DNA of 64,000 nucleotides from Mycolicibacterium austroafricanum (GTDB lineage Bacteria > Actinomycetota > Actinomycetes > Mycobacteriales > Mycobacteriaceae): NCBI RefSeq assembly GCF_902705885.1, contig NZ_CACSIP010000012.1, positions 243,379 through 307,378 of the forward strand. Reading direction: 5' to 3'. Made by a program: the position numbers and the translations under genes. Positions 1 through 7,832 of the stretch are shown here, in pieces (the first letter of the stretch is position 1; every line of letters starts with the position of its first letter). The notes below the pieces were generated by a model. The model was not told the origin of the DNA and did not search any database. It saw only the letters and a list, made by a program, of their open reading frames with translations.

Positions 1-1
1 C

Positions 2-472
2 ATCTTCTACGACCCACCGGCGAGCAGAGGTCACCCCGGGCCGCTGAGCGGCCCGGACTTGATGGACACCGACAAGACGCTGTCGCTGACGGACTTCGCC
101 GGCAAGGTGGTGGTGATCAACGTGTGGGGGCAGTGGTGCGGCCCGTGCCGCACCGAGATCACCCAGCTGCAGCAGGTCTACCAGGCGACCCGTGACCAGG
201 GGGTGGCGTTCCTGGGCATCGACGTGCGGGACAACAACATCGACGCGCCCCGCGACTTCATCATCGATCGGGGCGTGACGTTTCCGTCGATCTACGACCC
301 GCCGATGCGCACCATGATCGCGTTCGGTGGCCGCTACCCCACGACGGTCATCCCGTCGACGATCGTCCTGGACCGCGAGCACCGGGTGGCCGCGGTGTTC
401 CTGCGTGAACTGCTCGCCGAGGACCTGCAGCCGGTGGTCGAGCGGCTGGCGTCAGAGACCCCGGAGCAATGA
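2..472 (+). CDS. TlpA/ResA-like membrane-tethered thioredoxin, C-terminal part (5' end outside window)
   Basis: The reading frame is open to the first base of the window, so this is the C-terminal part of a longer protein; the TTG/ATG near base 60 is internal. A thioredoxin fold is evident, with the redox motif WCGPC inside VINVWGQWCGPC, and later the cis-proline region YPTTVIPST. TlpA/ResA proteins reduce the haem-binding cysteines of apocytochrome c outside the membrane. The stop overlaps the ccdA start (ATGA), and ccdA, resB and ccsA follow, so the context fits cytochrome c maturation. The order matches M. tuberculosis Rv0526-Rv0529 from memory. The signal sequence or anchor must lie upstream. 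Confidence 0.9.
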   Translation: MFYDPPASRGHPGPLSGPDLMDTDKTLSLTDFAGKVVVINVWGQWCGPCRTEITQLQQVYQATRDQGVAFLGIDVRDNNIDAPRDFIIDRGVTFPSIYDPPMRTMIAFGGRYPTTVIPSTIVLDREHRVAAVFLRELLAEDLQPVVERLASETPEQ

Positions 473-1266
473 ACCTCGACCAGATCGGTGAACTGACGGC
501 CAGCGGTCCGCTGCTTCTGGCGCTGTCGATCAGCGTGCTGGCGGGCCTGGTGTCGTTCGCCTCGCCGTGCGTCATCCCGCTGGTTCCCGGCTACCTGTCC
601 TATCTGGCCGCGGTGGTGGGGGTCGACCCCGGCCCGGCGGCTGGTGCCGGCGCGCCCGGGACGCTGGCGCTGCGCGGCGCCCGACTTCGGGTGGCCGGGG
701 CCGCGGCGCTGTTCGTCGGCGGTTTCACGGTGGTGTTCGTGCTCGGCACTGTCGCGGTACTGGGGATGACGACCACGCTGATCACCAACCAGCTGCTGCT
801 GCAACGCATCGGCGGGGTGATCACGATCCTGATGGGCCTGGTGTTCATCGGTCTGGTTCCGGTGCTGCAGCGGGACACCCGGTTCACCCCGAGGCGGATC
901 TCCACCCTGGGCGGAGCCCCACTGCTCGGTGCGGTGTTCGCACTGGGGTGGACACCGTGCCTGGGACCCACGCTGACCGGGGTGATCGCGGTGGCGTCGG
1001 CGACCGAGGGCAGCAATGTGGCACGGGGTGTGGTGCTCGTCGTCGCCTACTGCCTCGGCCTGGGAATCCCGTTCGTACTGCTGGCCTTCGGTTCGGCGCG
1101 CGCCGTCGCCGGACTCGGCTGGCTGCGCCGTCACACCCGCACCATCCAGATCTTCGGGGGCGTGCTGCTGATCGGAGTGGGCATCGCCCTGACCACCGGA
1201 TTGTGGAACGAGTTCGTGTCCTGGGTGCGCGACGCCTTCGTCAGCGACGTCAGGCTCCCGATCTGA
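469..1266 (+). CDS. ccdA: Cytochrome c biogenesis protein CcdA (transmembrane thiol-disulfide transporter)
   Basis: This 265-residue hydrophobic protein has about six membrane segments. Its two family cysteines sit in SFASPCVIPLVPGY (Cys34) and GWTPCLGPTL (Cys164). CcdA moves reducing equivalents from cytoplasmic thioredoxin across the membrane to extracytoplasmic thioredoxins such as the TlpA-like protein encoded just upstream. The start overlaps the upstream stop by 4 nt (ATGA), and its own stop overlaps the resB start (TGATG), showing a tightly coupled operon. Length and motif placement are normal for the short CcdA family. Confidence 0.95.
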   Translation: MNLDQIGELTASGPLLLALSISVLAGLVSFASPCVIPLVPGYLSYLAAVVGVDPGPAAGAGAPGTLALRGARLRVAGAAALFVGGFTVVFVLGTVAVLGMTTTLITNQLLLQRIGGVITILMGLVFIGLVPVLQRDTRFTPRRISTLGGAPLLGAVFALGWTPCLGPTLTGVIAVASATEGSNVARGVVLVVAYCLGLGIPFVLLAFGSARAVAGLGWLRRHTRTIQIFGGVLLIGVGIALTTGLWNEFVSWVRDAFVSDVRLPI

Positions 1267-2939
1267 TGACCGCCCCGCCCCCCGGCGCGCGAGCAGACAC
1301 AAAAGGCCGCGACACGCCGCATACTCGGGGACCTATGCGTCTGCTCGCGCTGATACGCAACACCTGGCGCACCCTGACCTCCATGGGGACCGCGCTGGTG
1401 CTGCTGTTCCTGCTGGCGCTCGCGGCGATCCCGGGAGCGCTGCTGCCGCAGCGAAACCTCAACGAGGTCAAGGTCGCCGAGTACATCGCCGCCAACCCCA
1501 CCATCGGACCGTGGCTGGACCGGGTCCAGGCGTTCGACGTGTTCTCCAGCTTCTGGTTCACGGCGATCTACGTGCTGCTGTTCATCTCGCTGGTGGGCTG
1601 CCTGACACCACGCCTGTTCGAGCATTTCCGCAGCATGCGGGCCAACCCGGTACCTGCACCGCGCAATCTGGGGCGGCTGCCCAAGCACCACACCGCCGAG
1701 GTGCGCGGCGACGTCGCCACGGTGGCGGCCGCGGTCGACGAACGGTTGCGGGGGTGGCGGCGAATCACCCGCCGAGCCGGCGCCGGGGACGGAGAGTCCG
1801 CCGAGGTCACCGAGATTTCGGCGGAGAAAGGCTATCTGCGCGAGTTCGGCAACATCGTCTTCCACTTCTCGTTGCTCGGTCTGCTGGTCGCGATCGCCGC
1901 AGGCAAGCTGTTCAGCTACGAGGGCAACGTCATCGTCATCGCCGACGGCGGGCCGGGGTTCTGCACGGCATCACCCGCCGCGTTCGACTCGTTCCGGGCG
2001 GGCAACACCGTCGACGGGACCTCGCTGTATCCGATGTGTGTGCGGGTCAACGATTTCGAGGCCACCTACCTGCCGAACGGGCAGGCGGTGTCCTTCCAGG
2101 CGGACATCGACTACCAGGCCGGCGACGATCTCGACACCGGCACCTGGCAGCCGTACCTGCTGAAGGTCAACGAGCCGTTGCGTGTCGGCGGCGACCGGGT
2201 CTACCTCCAGGGCCACGGCTACGCCCCGACGTTCACCGTGACCTTCCCCGACGGACAGACCCGCACCCAGACACTGCAGTGGCGGCCCGACGACCAGATC
2301 ACGTTCCTGTCCTCGGGAGCGATGCGTTTCGACCCGCCCGGTGGCACCTACGCCGACGAACGGGAGCGACGCAGCAACCAGCTCGCGGTCCAGGGGTTGT
2401 TCGCGCCGACCGGGGAGCTCGACGGCACCCTGCTGTCGTCGAGCTTCCCCGCGCTGAACGACCCCGCGGTGGCGATCGACGTCTACAAAGGTGACACCGG
2501 CCTGGACACCGGGCGCCCGCAGTCGCTGTTCTCGCTGGACCCGCGGATGATCGACCAGGGCCGGCTGGACAAGGTGGCGCGGGTCAACCTGCGCGCCGGC
2601 GAGGACACCCGCCTCGACGACGGCACCGTGGTGCGGTTCGACGGCGCCACCCCGTTCGTCAACCTGCAGGTGTCCCACGACCCCGCCCAGATCTGGGTGC
2701 TGGTGTTCGCGATGACGATGATGGCGGGCCTGCTGGTGTCGTTGATCGTACGGCGGCGCCGCGTCTGGGTGCGATTGTCGTCGGAGGCTGCAGGTACCGT
2801 GAACGTCGAGCTGGGCGGCCTGGCCCGCACCGACAACTCGGGCTGGGGTGACGAGTTCGAGCGGCTGACGGCGCGGCTGCTCGCCGGAAGCGAGACCGGT
2901 GCGCCGGTTGGTGAAGACAAGAAGGCGGATCGTTCATGA
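1266..2939 (+). CDS. resB: ResB-family cytochrome c synthase subunit
   Basis: A 557-residue protein with an N-terminal hydrophobic pair (about residues 38-60 and 95-115), a third segment near 200-220 (NIVFHFSLLGLLVAIAAGK), a large extracytoplasmic domain and a last segment near residue 485. This is the ResB/Ccs1 plan: with CcsA it forms the system II haem export and ligation complex. The ATG at 1266 overlaps the ccdA stop. A second in-frame ATG at 1335, 7 nt after GGGGA, gives a start closer to the first hydrophobic segment and is a real alternative. The stop overlaps the ccsA start (ATGA). Confidence 0.93.
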   Translation: MTAPPPGARADTKGRDTPHTRGPMRLLALIRNTWRTLTSMGTALVLLFLLALAAIPGALLPQRNLNEVKVAEYIAANPTIGPWLDRVQAFDVFSSFWFTAIYVLLFISLVGCLTPRLFEHFRSMRANPVPAPRNLGRLPKHHTAEVRGDVATVAAAVDERLRGWRRITRRAGAGDGESAEVTEISAEKGYLREFGNIVFHFSLLGLLVAIAAGKLFSYEGNVIVIADGGPGFCTASPAAFDSFRAGNTVDGTSLYPMCVRVNDFEATYLPNGQAVSFQADIDYQAGDDLDTGTWQPYLLKVNEPLRVGGDRVYLQGHGYAPTFTVTFPDGQTRTQTLQWRPDDQITFLSSGAMRFDPPGGTYADERERRSNQLAVQGLFAPTGELDGTLLSSSFPALNDPAVAIDVYKGDTGLDTGRPQSLFSLDPRMIDQGRLDKVARVNLRAGEDTRLDDGTVVRFDGATPFVNLQVSHDPAQIWVLVFAMTMMAGLLVSLIVRRRRVWVRLSSEAAGTVNVELGGLARTDNSGWGDEFERLTARLLAGSETGAPVGEDKKADRS

Positions 2940-3922
2940 ATTCCACCGATATCGACCTCGGGCTGGCCCGTTACTCGGACTGGGCGTTCACGTCGTCGGT
3001 GCTGGTGCTGGTCGTGGCCCTGCTGCTGCTGGCTGTCGAGTTGGCCTACAGCCGCAGCCGGAAGGTCGAGACCCGGGAGCTGGTGGGTGCGGGCGTCTCG
3101 GAGACGGTCGCGGTCGACAGCGCCACCCCGGGCGTGGTCGCCGACACCCCGCGGCGGTCGTTGGACGAGCGCGTCGGCTCGGCCGGGCTGGCGCTGATCT
3201 ACGTCGGCATCGCGGCGCTGCTGGCGTGCATCGTGTTGCGGGGTCTGTCCACCGCACGGGTGCCGTGGGGCAACATGTACGAGTTCATCAACCTGACCAG
3301 TTTCTGCGGCCTGGTGGCCGCGGCGGTGGTGTTGCGCCGGCCGCAGTACCGGTCGCTGTGGGTGTTCGTGCTCGTCCCGGTGCTGATCCTGCTCACCGTG
3401 TCCGGTCGCTGGCTGTATTCACACGCCGCGCCGGTGATGCCCGCTCTGCAGTCCTACTGGCTGCCCATCCACGTGTCGGTGGTCAGCCTGGGCTCCGGGG
3501 TGTTCCTGGTCGCCGGCGTGGCCAGCGTGCTGTTCCTGCTCAAGATGTCGCGCCTCGGCGAGCCGGGCCGCCCCGGCGTCGTCGCCCGCGTCGTGCAGCG
3601 ACTCCCGGACGCCCAGATCCTGGACCGAATTGCCTATCGCACAACGATCTTCGCATTCCCGGTGTTCGGCTTCGGGGTGATCTTCGGCGCGATCTGGGCC
3701 GAGGAGGCCTGGGGCCGGTACTGGGGCTGGGATCCCAAGGAGACGGTGTCGTTCATCGCGTGGGTGATCTACGCGGCCTACCTGCACGCCCGCTCGACGG
3801 CGGGCTGGCGGGACCGCAAAGCCGCGTGGATCAACGTGGCCGGCTTCGTGGCGATGGTCTTCAACCTGTTCTTCATCAACCTGGTGACCGTCGGGCTGCA
3901 TTCGTACGCAGGCGTCGGCTGA
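2936..3922 (+). CDS. ccsA: Cytochrome c biogenesis protein CcsA/CcsB (haem handling, WWD domain)
   Basis: A 328-residue polytopic membrane protein carrying the tryptophan-rich haem-handling motif, seen here as WGRYWGWDPKE around residues 259-269. Conserved-type histidines flank it, in PIHV near 179, LHAR near 286 and LHSY near the C-terminus. It is the partner of ResB in system II cytochrome c maturation. The start overlaps the resB stop (ATGA). It ends the maturation operon, 36 bp before the ParA-like gene. Confidence 0.95.
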   Translation: MNSTDIDLGLARYSDWAFTSSVLVLVVALLLLAVELAYSRSRKVETRELVGAGVSETVAVDSATPGVVADTPRRSLDERVGSAGLALIYVGIAALLACIVLRGLSTARVPWGNMYEFINLTSFCGLVAAAVVLRRPQYRSLWVFVLVPVLILLTVSGRWLYSHAAPVMPALQSYWLPIHVSVVSLGSGVFLVAGVASVLFLLKMSRLGEPGRPGVVARVVQRLPDAQILDRIAYRTTIFAFPVFGFGVIFGAIWAEEAWGRYWGWDPKETVSFIAWVIYAAYLHARSTAGWRDRKAAWINVAGFVAMVFNLFFINLVTVGLHSYAGVG

Positions 3923-3958
3923 GCGCTGTCTGGCGAGCAGGAGGGAGGAGACCGACCC

Positions 3959-5095
3959 GTGTCTGACCTGCCGGGTGGTTTTCGGGCACAGCAACGGTTC
4001 GTCGACCCGGCGGCCGCGGTGCCTGCCGAGTGGACGGCCCCGACCCCACCGCACGGAGTGCCACCGGTCGTCGCTGCCCGCCCACCGGAGCCGGCGCTGC
4101 CCGCGCCGGCACCGCCCGATCCGGCCGCCCCCGATCCGCCGCCGTACCTCGATCTGTCCACCGTCGCGCTGCTCGGCAAGCCCAGGCGGGCGCCGTCGGC
4201 GGGCTGGCGCAAGTGGGTGTACTGGTCCTCGGCCAAGCTGATCAACCTGGGGGAGAGCCCGAAGGTGCTTCGCCACGACACCCTGGTCGCGCAGCTGCAG
4301 CGTCCGTTGCGCGGCTGTTACCGGATCGCGCTGCTGTCCCAGAAGGGCGGTGTCGGCAAGACCACCATCACCGCGACGCTGGGCGCCACGTTCGCCACCA
4401 ACCGCGGGGACCGGGTGATCGCGGTGGACGCCAACCCCGATCGCGGCACGCTCAGCCAGAAGGTGCCGCTCGAGACGCCGGCCACCGTACGGCACCTGCT
4501 GCGCGACGCGGAGGGGATCGCCGCCTACAGCGATGTCCGCCGCTACACCTCACAAGGTCCGAGCCGGCTGGAGGTACTGGCGTCCGAAACCGACCCCGCG
4601 GTGTCCGAGGCGTTCAGTTCAGACGACTACCACCGCACCCTGTCGGTGCTGGAGCGGTTCTACAGTCTGGTGCTCACCGACTGCGGCACCGGCATGCTGC
4701 ATTCGGCGATGTCCGCAGTGATCGACAAGGCCGACGTGCTGGTGGTGATCAGTTCCGGTTCGGTGGACGGCGCGCGCAGCGCTTCGGCGACGCTGGACTG
4801 GCTCGACGCCCACGGCTACGAGGACATGGTCAGCAACTCGATCGCCGTCATCAACGGGGTGCGGCCACGCTCGGGCAGGGGCACGAAGGTCGACCTCGCC
4901 AAGGTTGTCGACCACTTCGCGCGGCGCTGCCGGTCGGTGTGTCAGGTGCCGTTCGACCCGCACCTGGAGGAGGGGGCCGAGATCAGCCTGGACCGGCTGC
5001 GACCACAGACCAGGGAGTCCCTGATCGAACTGGCTGCCGCGGTGGCACAAGGCTTTCCAGGTGCACGTCGGCACGGCGACCCAGCCGTCGACTAG
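3959..5095 (+). CDS. ParA/MinD-like P-loop ATPase with proline-rich N-terminus
   Basis: 378 residues starting at GTG, preceded by a strong GGAGGGAGGA ribosome-binding stretch at 3941-3950. Residues about 25-62 are a proline/alanine-rich, probably disordered tail. A deviant Walker A motif KGGVGKTT lies at 129-136, followed by VDANPDRGTLSQK, as in ParA/MinD ATPases. The lead-in RPLRGCYRIALLSQ resembles ESX-associated EspI/EccI-type proteins. It lies 36 bp after ccsA, as its counterpart does in M. tuberculosis (Rv0530, from memory), but no direct role in cytochrome maturation is known to me. A positioning or assembly role is inference. Confidence 0.88.
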   Translation: MSDLPGGFRAQQRFVDPAAAVPAEWTAPTPPHGVPPVVAARPPEPALPAPAPPDPAAPDPPPYLDLSTVALLGKPRRAPSAGWRKWVYWSSAKLINLGESPKVLRHDTLVAQLQRPLRGCYRIALLSQKGGVGKTTITATLGATFATNRGDRVIAVDANPDRGTLSQKVPLETPATVRHLLRDAEGIAAYSDVRRYTSQGPSRLEVLASETDPAVSEAFSSDDYHRTLSVLERFYSLVLTDCGTGMLHSAMSAVIDKADVLVVISSGSVDGARSASATLDWLDAHGYEDMVSNSIAVINGVRPRSGRGTKVDLAKVVDHFARRCRSVCQVPFDPHLEEGAEISLDRLRPQTRESLIELAAAVAQGFPGARRHGDPAVD

Positions 5096-5110
5096 GTCGG
5101 CGATGCGCGG

Positions 5111-5275
5111 TCAGGACCGCGGTTGGTCGTCTCGCGGATTGATCCGCCGCAGGAAATCCGGATCGTCGTCCGGTCCGATCACCCGGGTGCGCGGTCGATT
5201 CGCGGCCATCCGGGTGACCCGCCAGCCGACGTAGACCAGTGCGGCCAAGACGATCAGCAGGAGCAAATAAGCCAC
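5111..5275 (-). CDS. Small single-span membrane protein (54 aa)
   Basis: This short gene reads on the minus strand from a GTG at 5275 to a TGA at 5111-5113. An excellent AGGAAGGAGG ribosome-binding site lies just upstream (5281-5290 on the plus strand, complement). The product begins MAYLLLLIVLAALVYVGW, one membrane helix, followed by a basic and then acidic cytoplasmic tail (TRVIGPDDDPDFLRRI). Size, position and tail pattern fit the small protein annotated as Rv0530A in M. tuberculosis. It converges on the ParA-like gene with 15 bp between them. Function is unknown. Confidence 0.82.
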   Translation of the reverse strand: MAYLLLLIVLAALVYVGWRVTRMAANRPRTRVIGPDDDPDFLRRINPRDDQPRS

Positions 5276-5323
5276 CTAAAACCTCCTTCCTGTCAATATA
5301 CGCGTCATGGGTAGGCTCGGTCC

Positions 5324-5665
5324 GTGTCTGACGGACCGCCCAGATCCCGCCTGCTACTCGACGTGCTCGCCTACGTCGCGGCCCGCCTCGTCCTCGTCCT
5401 CGTCACGACGCTCGTGATCATCGGGGTCGGACGCCTGTTCGGGGTCCGGGACTTCCCGGTGGTGGTGGCGTTGCTTTTTGCCATCGTGATCGCGCTGCCG
5501 CTGGGTATCTGGCTGTTCACCCCGCTGCGGCGGCGCGCCACCGAGAGCATCGCGACGTGGGATGAGCGCCGCCGCCGCGACCGCGAACAACTGCAGGCCC
5601 GACTGCGGGGCGACGCCGCACCTGAAGATCCCGCCGCGCCGGACGGCGAACCCCGCGACGGCTGA
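5324..5665 (+). CDS. DUF4229-type small membrane protein
   Basis: 113 residues with two hydrophobic segments (about 14-37 and 46-66), followed by a charged, arginine-rich cytoplasmic tail (RRRATESIATWDERRRRDREQ) and an acidic end. This is the layout of DUF4229 proteins; the M. tuberculosis counterpart is Rv0531 from memory. The GTG start at 5324 places the first membrane helix close to the N-terminus. It is divergent from the 54-aa membrane protein, sharing a 48-bp intergenic region. Function is unknown. Confidence 0.85.
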   Translation: MSDGPPRSRLLLDVLAYVAARLVLVLVTTLVIIGVGRLFGVRDFPVVVALLFAIVIALPLGIWLFTPLRRRATESIATWDERRRRDREQLQARLRGDAAPEDPAAPDGEPRDG

Positions 5666-5746
5666 CGAAAGTCTGACCTATTACGGATCCGTCATCGCGG
5701 GTCTATTACTGCATAGCTGAGGCCGCCGCTGGGTAACCCGGGTCAC

Positions 5747-6163
5747 ATGACGGAACAGCAGCTGATGACCCGTCACCAGGCCATCAGTAACCACAGGAAT
5801 ATCACTAGCCACAGAACCCCGATTAGCCACAAGGCTCTGTACCGACGGTGGCTGGACGAGTTGTGGGGCGGGTACCGCATCGCCGAGGAACTCGTGTCCC
5901 CGGATTTTGTCGGGCACTGGCCCACCCGGGACGTCCACGGGCCCACTGAACTGCAGAAGGTCGTCGACAACACCCGTGGTGCGCTGCGGGAACTGAGGTT
6001 CGTGGTCGAGGTCGGCCCGTTCGTCGACGGCGACATGGTGGCAGCCCGGTGGATCGCCACGGGTGCGGGCGCCACCGGCCCGACCCGGTTGACCGGCAAC
6101 GACATCCTGCGGGTCGCCAACGGAACAGTCGTCGAGTACTGGAGTGGTATCTCGCCCGGTTAG
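5747..6163 (+). CDS. SnoaL-like (nuclear transport factor 2 fold) protein
   Basis: 138 residues. From about residue 30 the sequence fits a SnoaL/ester-cyclase-like fold: ALYRRWLDELWGGY, SPDFVGHWP, a long helix, then MVAARWIATGAGATGPT and NGTVVEYWSG. Such proteins include polyketide cyclases and many uncharacterised small enzymes, so a substrate cannot be assigned. The first 30 residues are unusual, with three copies of an I-S/T-N/S-H-R pattern encoded by an 18-nt repeat. The ribosome-binding site is weak. The stop overlaps the stop of the minus-strand neighbour by 4 nt (TTAG). Confidence 0.75.
   Translation: MTEQQLMTRHQAISNHRNITSHRTPISHKALYRRWLDELWGGYRIAEELVSPDFVGHWPTRDVHGPTELQKVVDNTRGALRELRFVVEVGPFVDGDMVAARWIATGAGATGPTRLTGNDILRVANGTVVEYWSGISPG
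5783..5836 (+). repeat. Three near-tandem 18-nt units within the 5' end of the SnoaL-like gene
   Basis: Units at 5783-5800, 5801-5818 and 5819-5836 share the core ATYASTARCCACARRRMY with a few differences. They encode ISNHRN, ITSHRT and a third ISHK-containing unit. The stretch is lower in GC than its surroundings. It may be a recent in-frame microduplication, or a set of DNA-binding sites that happens to be translated. Confidence 0.6.
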
Positions 6164-6912
6164 TCGGCTGCGGCGTCGCGCAACAACCGCCGCAGCACCT
6201 CGAGGGGATCGCCGTCGGTGGGATCGAGTCGGCGCCCGTCCGGCGACTGCGTGGGCTCGGGGTCGGTGATCGCCGGGGCCGCGGGCGGCGGCAGGTCCGC
6301 GGGCGGCGGCGGCGGTGTCACACCGGGCGGGACCAGCGTGCCGAGCGCGTCGATCTTGGCGGTCAGACGCGCCTGCGCGTCCTGGCGCACCGCGCGTCGC
6401 TGCGGGTCAGGGTCGTTGTTGCCGTCGAAACATTCAGCTGGCGCATCGGCGATCATCGTCAGGGCGCTCTCGTAGCGGTCCCGCGCGGCGTCCAGCCGGG
6501 CTTCCCATGCCTCGATGTCGCCCTGGCGTTCCCGGACCAGTTCGAGGTTGACGCGCACCGGGCACGAGTGCGCCGGGTCGGTAGCGGCCAATACCGTCGA
6601 GAACTCCGGTTCGGCGACCTCCAGGCTGGCGCGCTGCTGCTCCTCGCGGGCGCGGCCCTCGAGCACCGCGAGCCCACCTGCGGCGAACGCGGTGGTGTCG
6701 GGTTCGAGCACGTCGGCGATGCGCAGCACCGCCACATCAGCGCGCAGCGAACCGATCTCCCCCGACACGTAGTGCTGCTGCGCCGCGCCACCCACGACGA
6801 CCACGGAGATCAGCTTCGCCGCGAGCGCGAGCACGGCCGCGGCCACCGGAGCCGACGCGATCAGCAGTCGCCGTCGCAACCGCAGCCGGGCCGGCGCCGA
6901 CACGCGCGTCAC
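6160..6912 (-). CDS. Uncharacterised membrane-anchored protein with proline-rich C-terminus, last gene of the MoxR operon
   Basis: 250 residues. One membrane segment lies at about 15-40 after a basic N-terminus. A helical, probably extracytoplasmic region with many Arg/Glu follows and ends in a proline-rich tail (near PPGVTPPPPPADLPPP). I do not recognise a named family. Its start overlaps the stop of the VWA protein upstream (ATGA-type), so it is the sixth and last gene of the operon running 11182 to 6160. By analogy with BatA-E type MoxR operons it is probably an accessory envelope component; this is inference. Confidence 0.75.
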   Translation of the reverse strand: MTRVSAPARLRLRRRLLIASAPVAAAVLALAAKLISVVVVGGAAQQHYVSGEIGSLRADVAVLRIADVLEPDTTAFAAGGLAVLEGRAREEQQRASLEVAEPEFSTVLAATDPAHSCPVRVNLELVRERQGDIEAWEARLDAARDRYESALTMIADAPAECFDGNNDPDPQRRAVRQDAQARLTAKIDALGTLVPPGVTPPPPPADLPPPAAPAITDPEPTQSPDGRRLDPTDGDPLEVLRRLLRDAAAD

Positions 6913-7832
6913 GTCAGCACCTGCCGTCGGGTCGACCGGTTCCGGCGCAACTCCCGCGCAGTCAGGTAGATCTCGGCGAGCAGCAGCAGCGACGCCAGCA
7001 TCGTGAACAGCCAGTAGAGCTCGGACCGTTCGGGGGTAGCCTGCGGGTCGGCGGTCACCTCGGCGGTCGGTCTCGCGCCCGGTGGCACGGGCTGCCCGGG
7101 CTCACGCTGGATGTAGGGGACCCCGAGTTGCGCGGCGATGTCACGCAGCGCAGCCACGTCGAGGCCGGGCCCGCCGCCGTAGCCGAACACCGCCCCGCCG
7201 TCCACATCGCCGGTGTCGAACTGCCCCTGGGGTGCGGTGGACTGCCCGGCCCCGGAACCGAAGTAGTACACCAGGTTGTCCGCCTGCGGATACTGCTGCC
7301 GGGCCGCGATCAGCTGGTAGCGCAGCACGTTGGCGGCGGCACCGGCATTGACCTGGTCGCTGCCCGCGGTGGCGTCGGCGTAGGGGTTCAAGGCCTCGAC
7401 GACCGGCTCCAGGCTCCAGGTGTCGCTCGACAGCGGCCAGTCGATCGCGGGCCGAGACGCGAACGCGATGACGGCGAACCGGGAGCCGGGGTGCGCGTCG
7501 ATCAGCTCCCGCATGTCCTGGCGGATCCCCGCCATCCGGGTGCCCTCGCCATGGTCGGCGATCGCCGAGTCGGCAGAACGGTCCACGACGAAGTACACAT
7601 TCGCCCCCCGGGCCGTCGGGGTGAGTTCTTCGGAGCCCACCGTCCCGGTTCCCGGCCGCGCGGCGGCCACCAGCACCAGCAGCACGGCCAAAGTCGTTCC
7701 GCACCAGCGCAGCATCGCGGTCCTGCCGGAGCGGGACCCGGCGGCCAGCCGCAGGGACACCACCCTCAGCGCGAGCAGGGCCACCACGATGACGCCCAGT
7801 GCGGGCGGCGGCAGCACCGGGTCGAACGTCAT
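6909..7832 (-). CDS. VWA-domain membrane protein (BatA/BatB-like) with altered MIDAS
   Basis: 307 residues. Two N-terminal hydrophobic segments and one C-terminal segment (LYWLFTMLASLLLLAEIYLTA) frame a von Willebrand A-type domain: NVYFVVDRSADS, SRFAVIAFASRP, then LVYYFGSGAGQ. The metal-site motif DxSxS reads D-R-S-A-D, so two of the three usual ligands remain. Such proteins pair with MoxR ATPases in Bat-type operons and are thought to help metal insertion or envelope protein assembly. It overlaps both neighbours by 4 nt. Confidence 0.82.
   Translation of the reverse strand: MTFDPVLPPPALGVIVVALLALRVVSLRLAAGSRSGRTAMLRWCGTTLAVLLVLVAAARPGTGTVGSEELTPTARGANVYFVVDRSADSAIADHGEGTRMAGIRQDMRELIDAHPGSRFAVIAFASRPAIDWPLSSDTWSLEPVVEALNPYADATAGSDQVNAGAAANVLRYQLIAARQQYPQADNLVYYFGSGAGQSTAPQGQFDTGDVDGGAVFGYGGGPGLDVAALRDIAAQLGVPYIQREPGQPVPPGARPTAEVTADPQATPERSELYWLFTMLASLLLLAEIYLTARELRRNRSTRRQVLT

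Noticed and set aside
5783..5836. Possible CRISPR-like array
   Set aside because: The three 18-nt units are contiguous without spacers and lie inside an open reading frame. No cas gene is present in the window.
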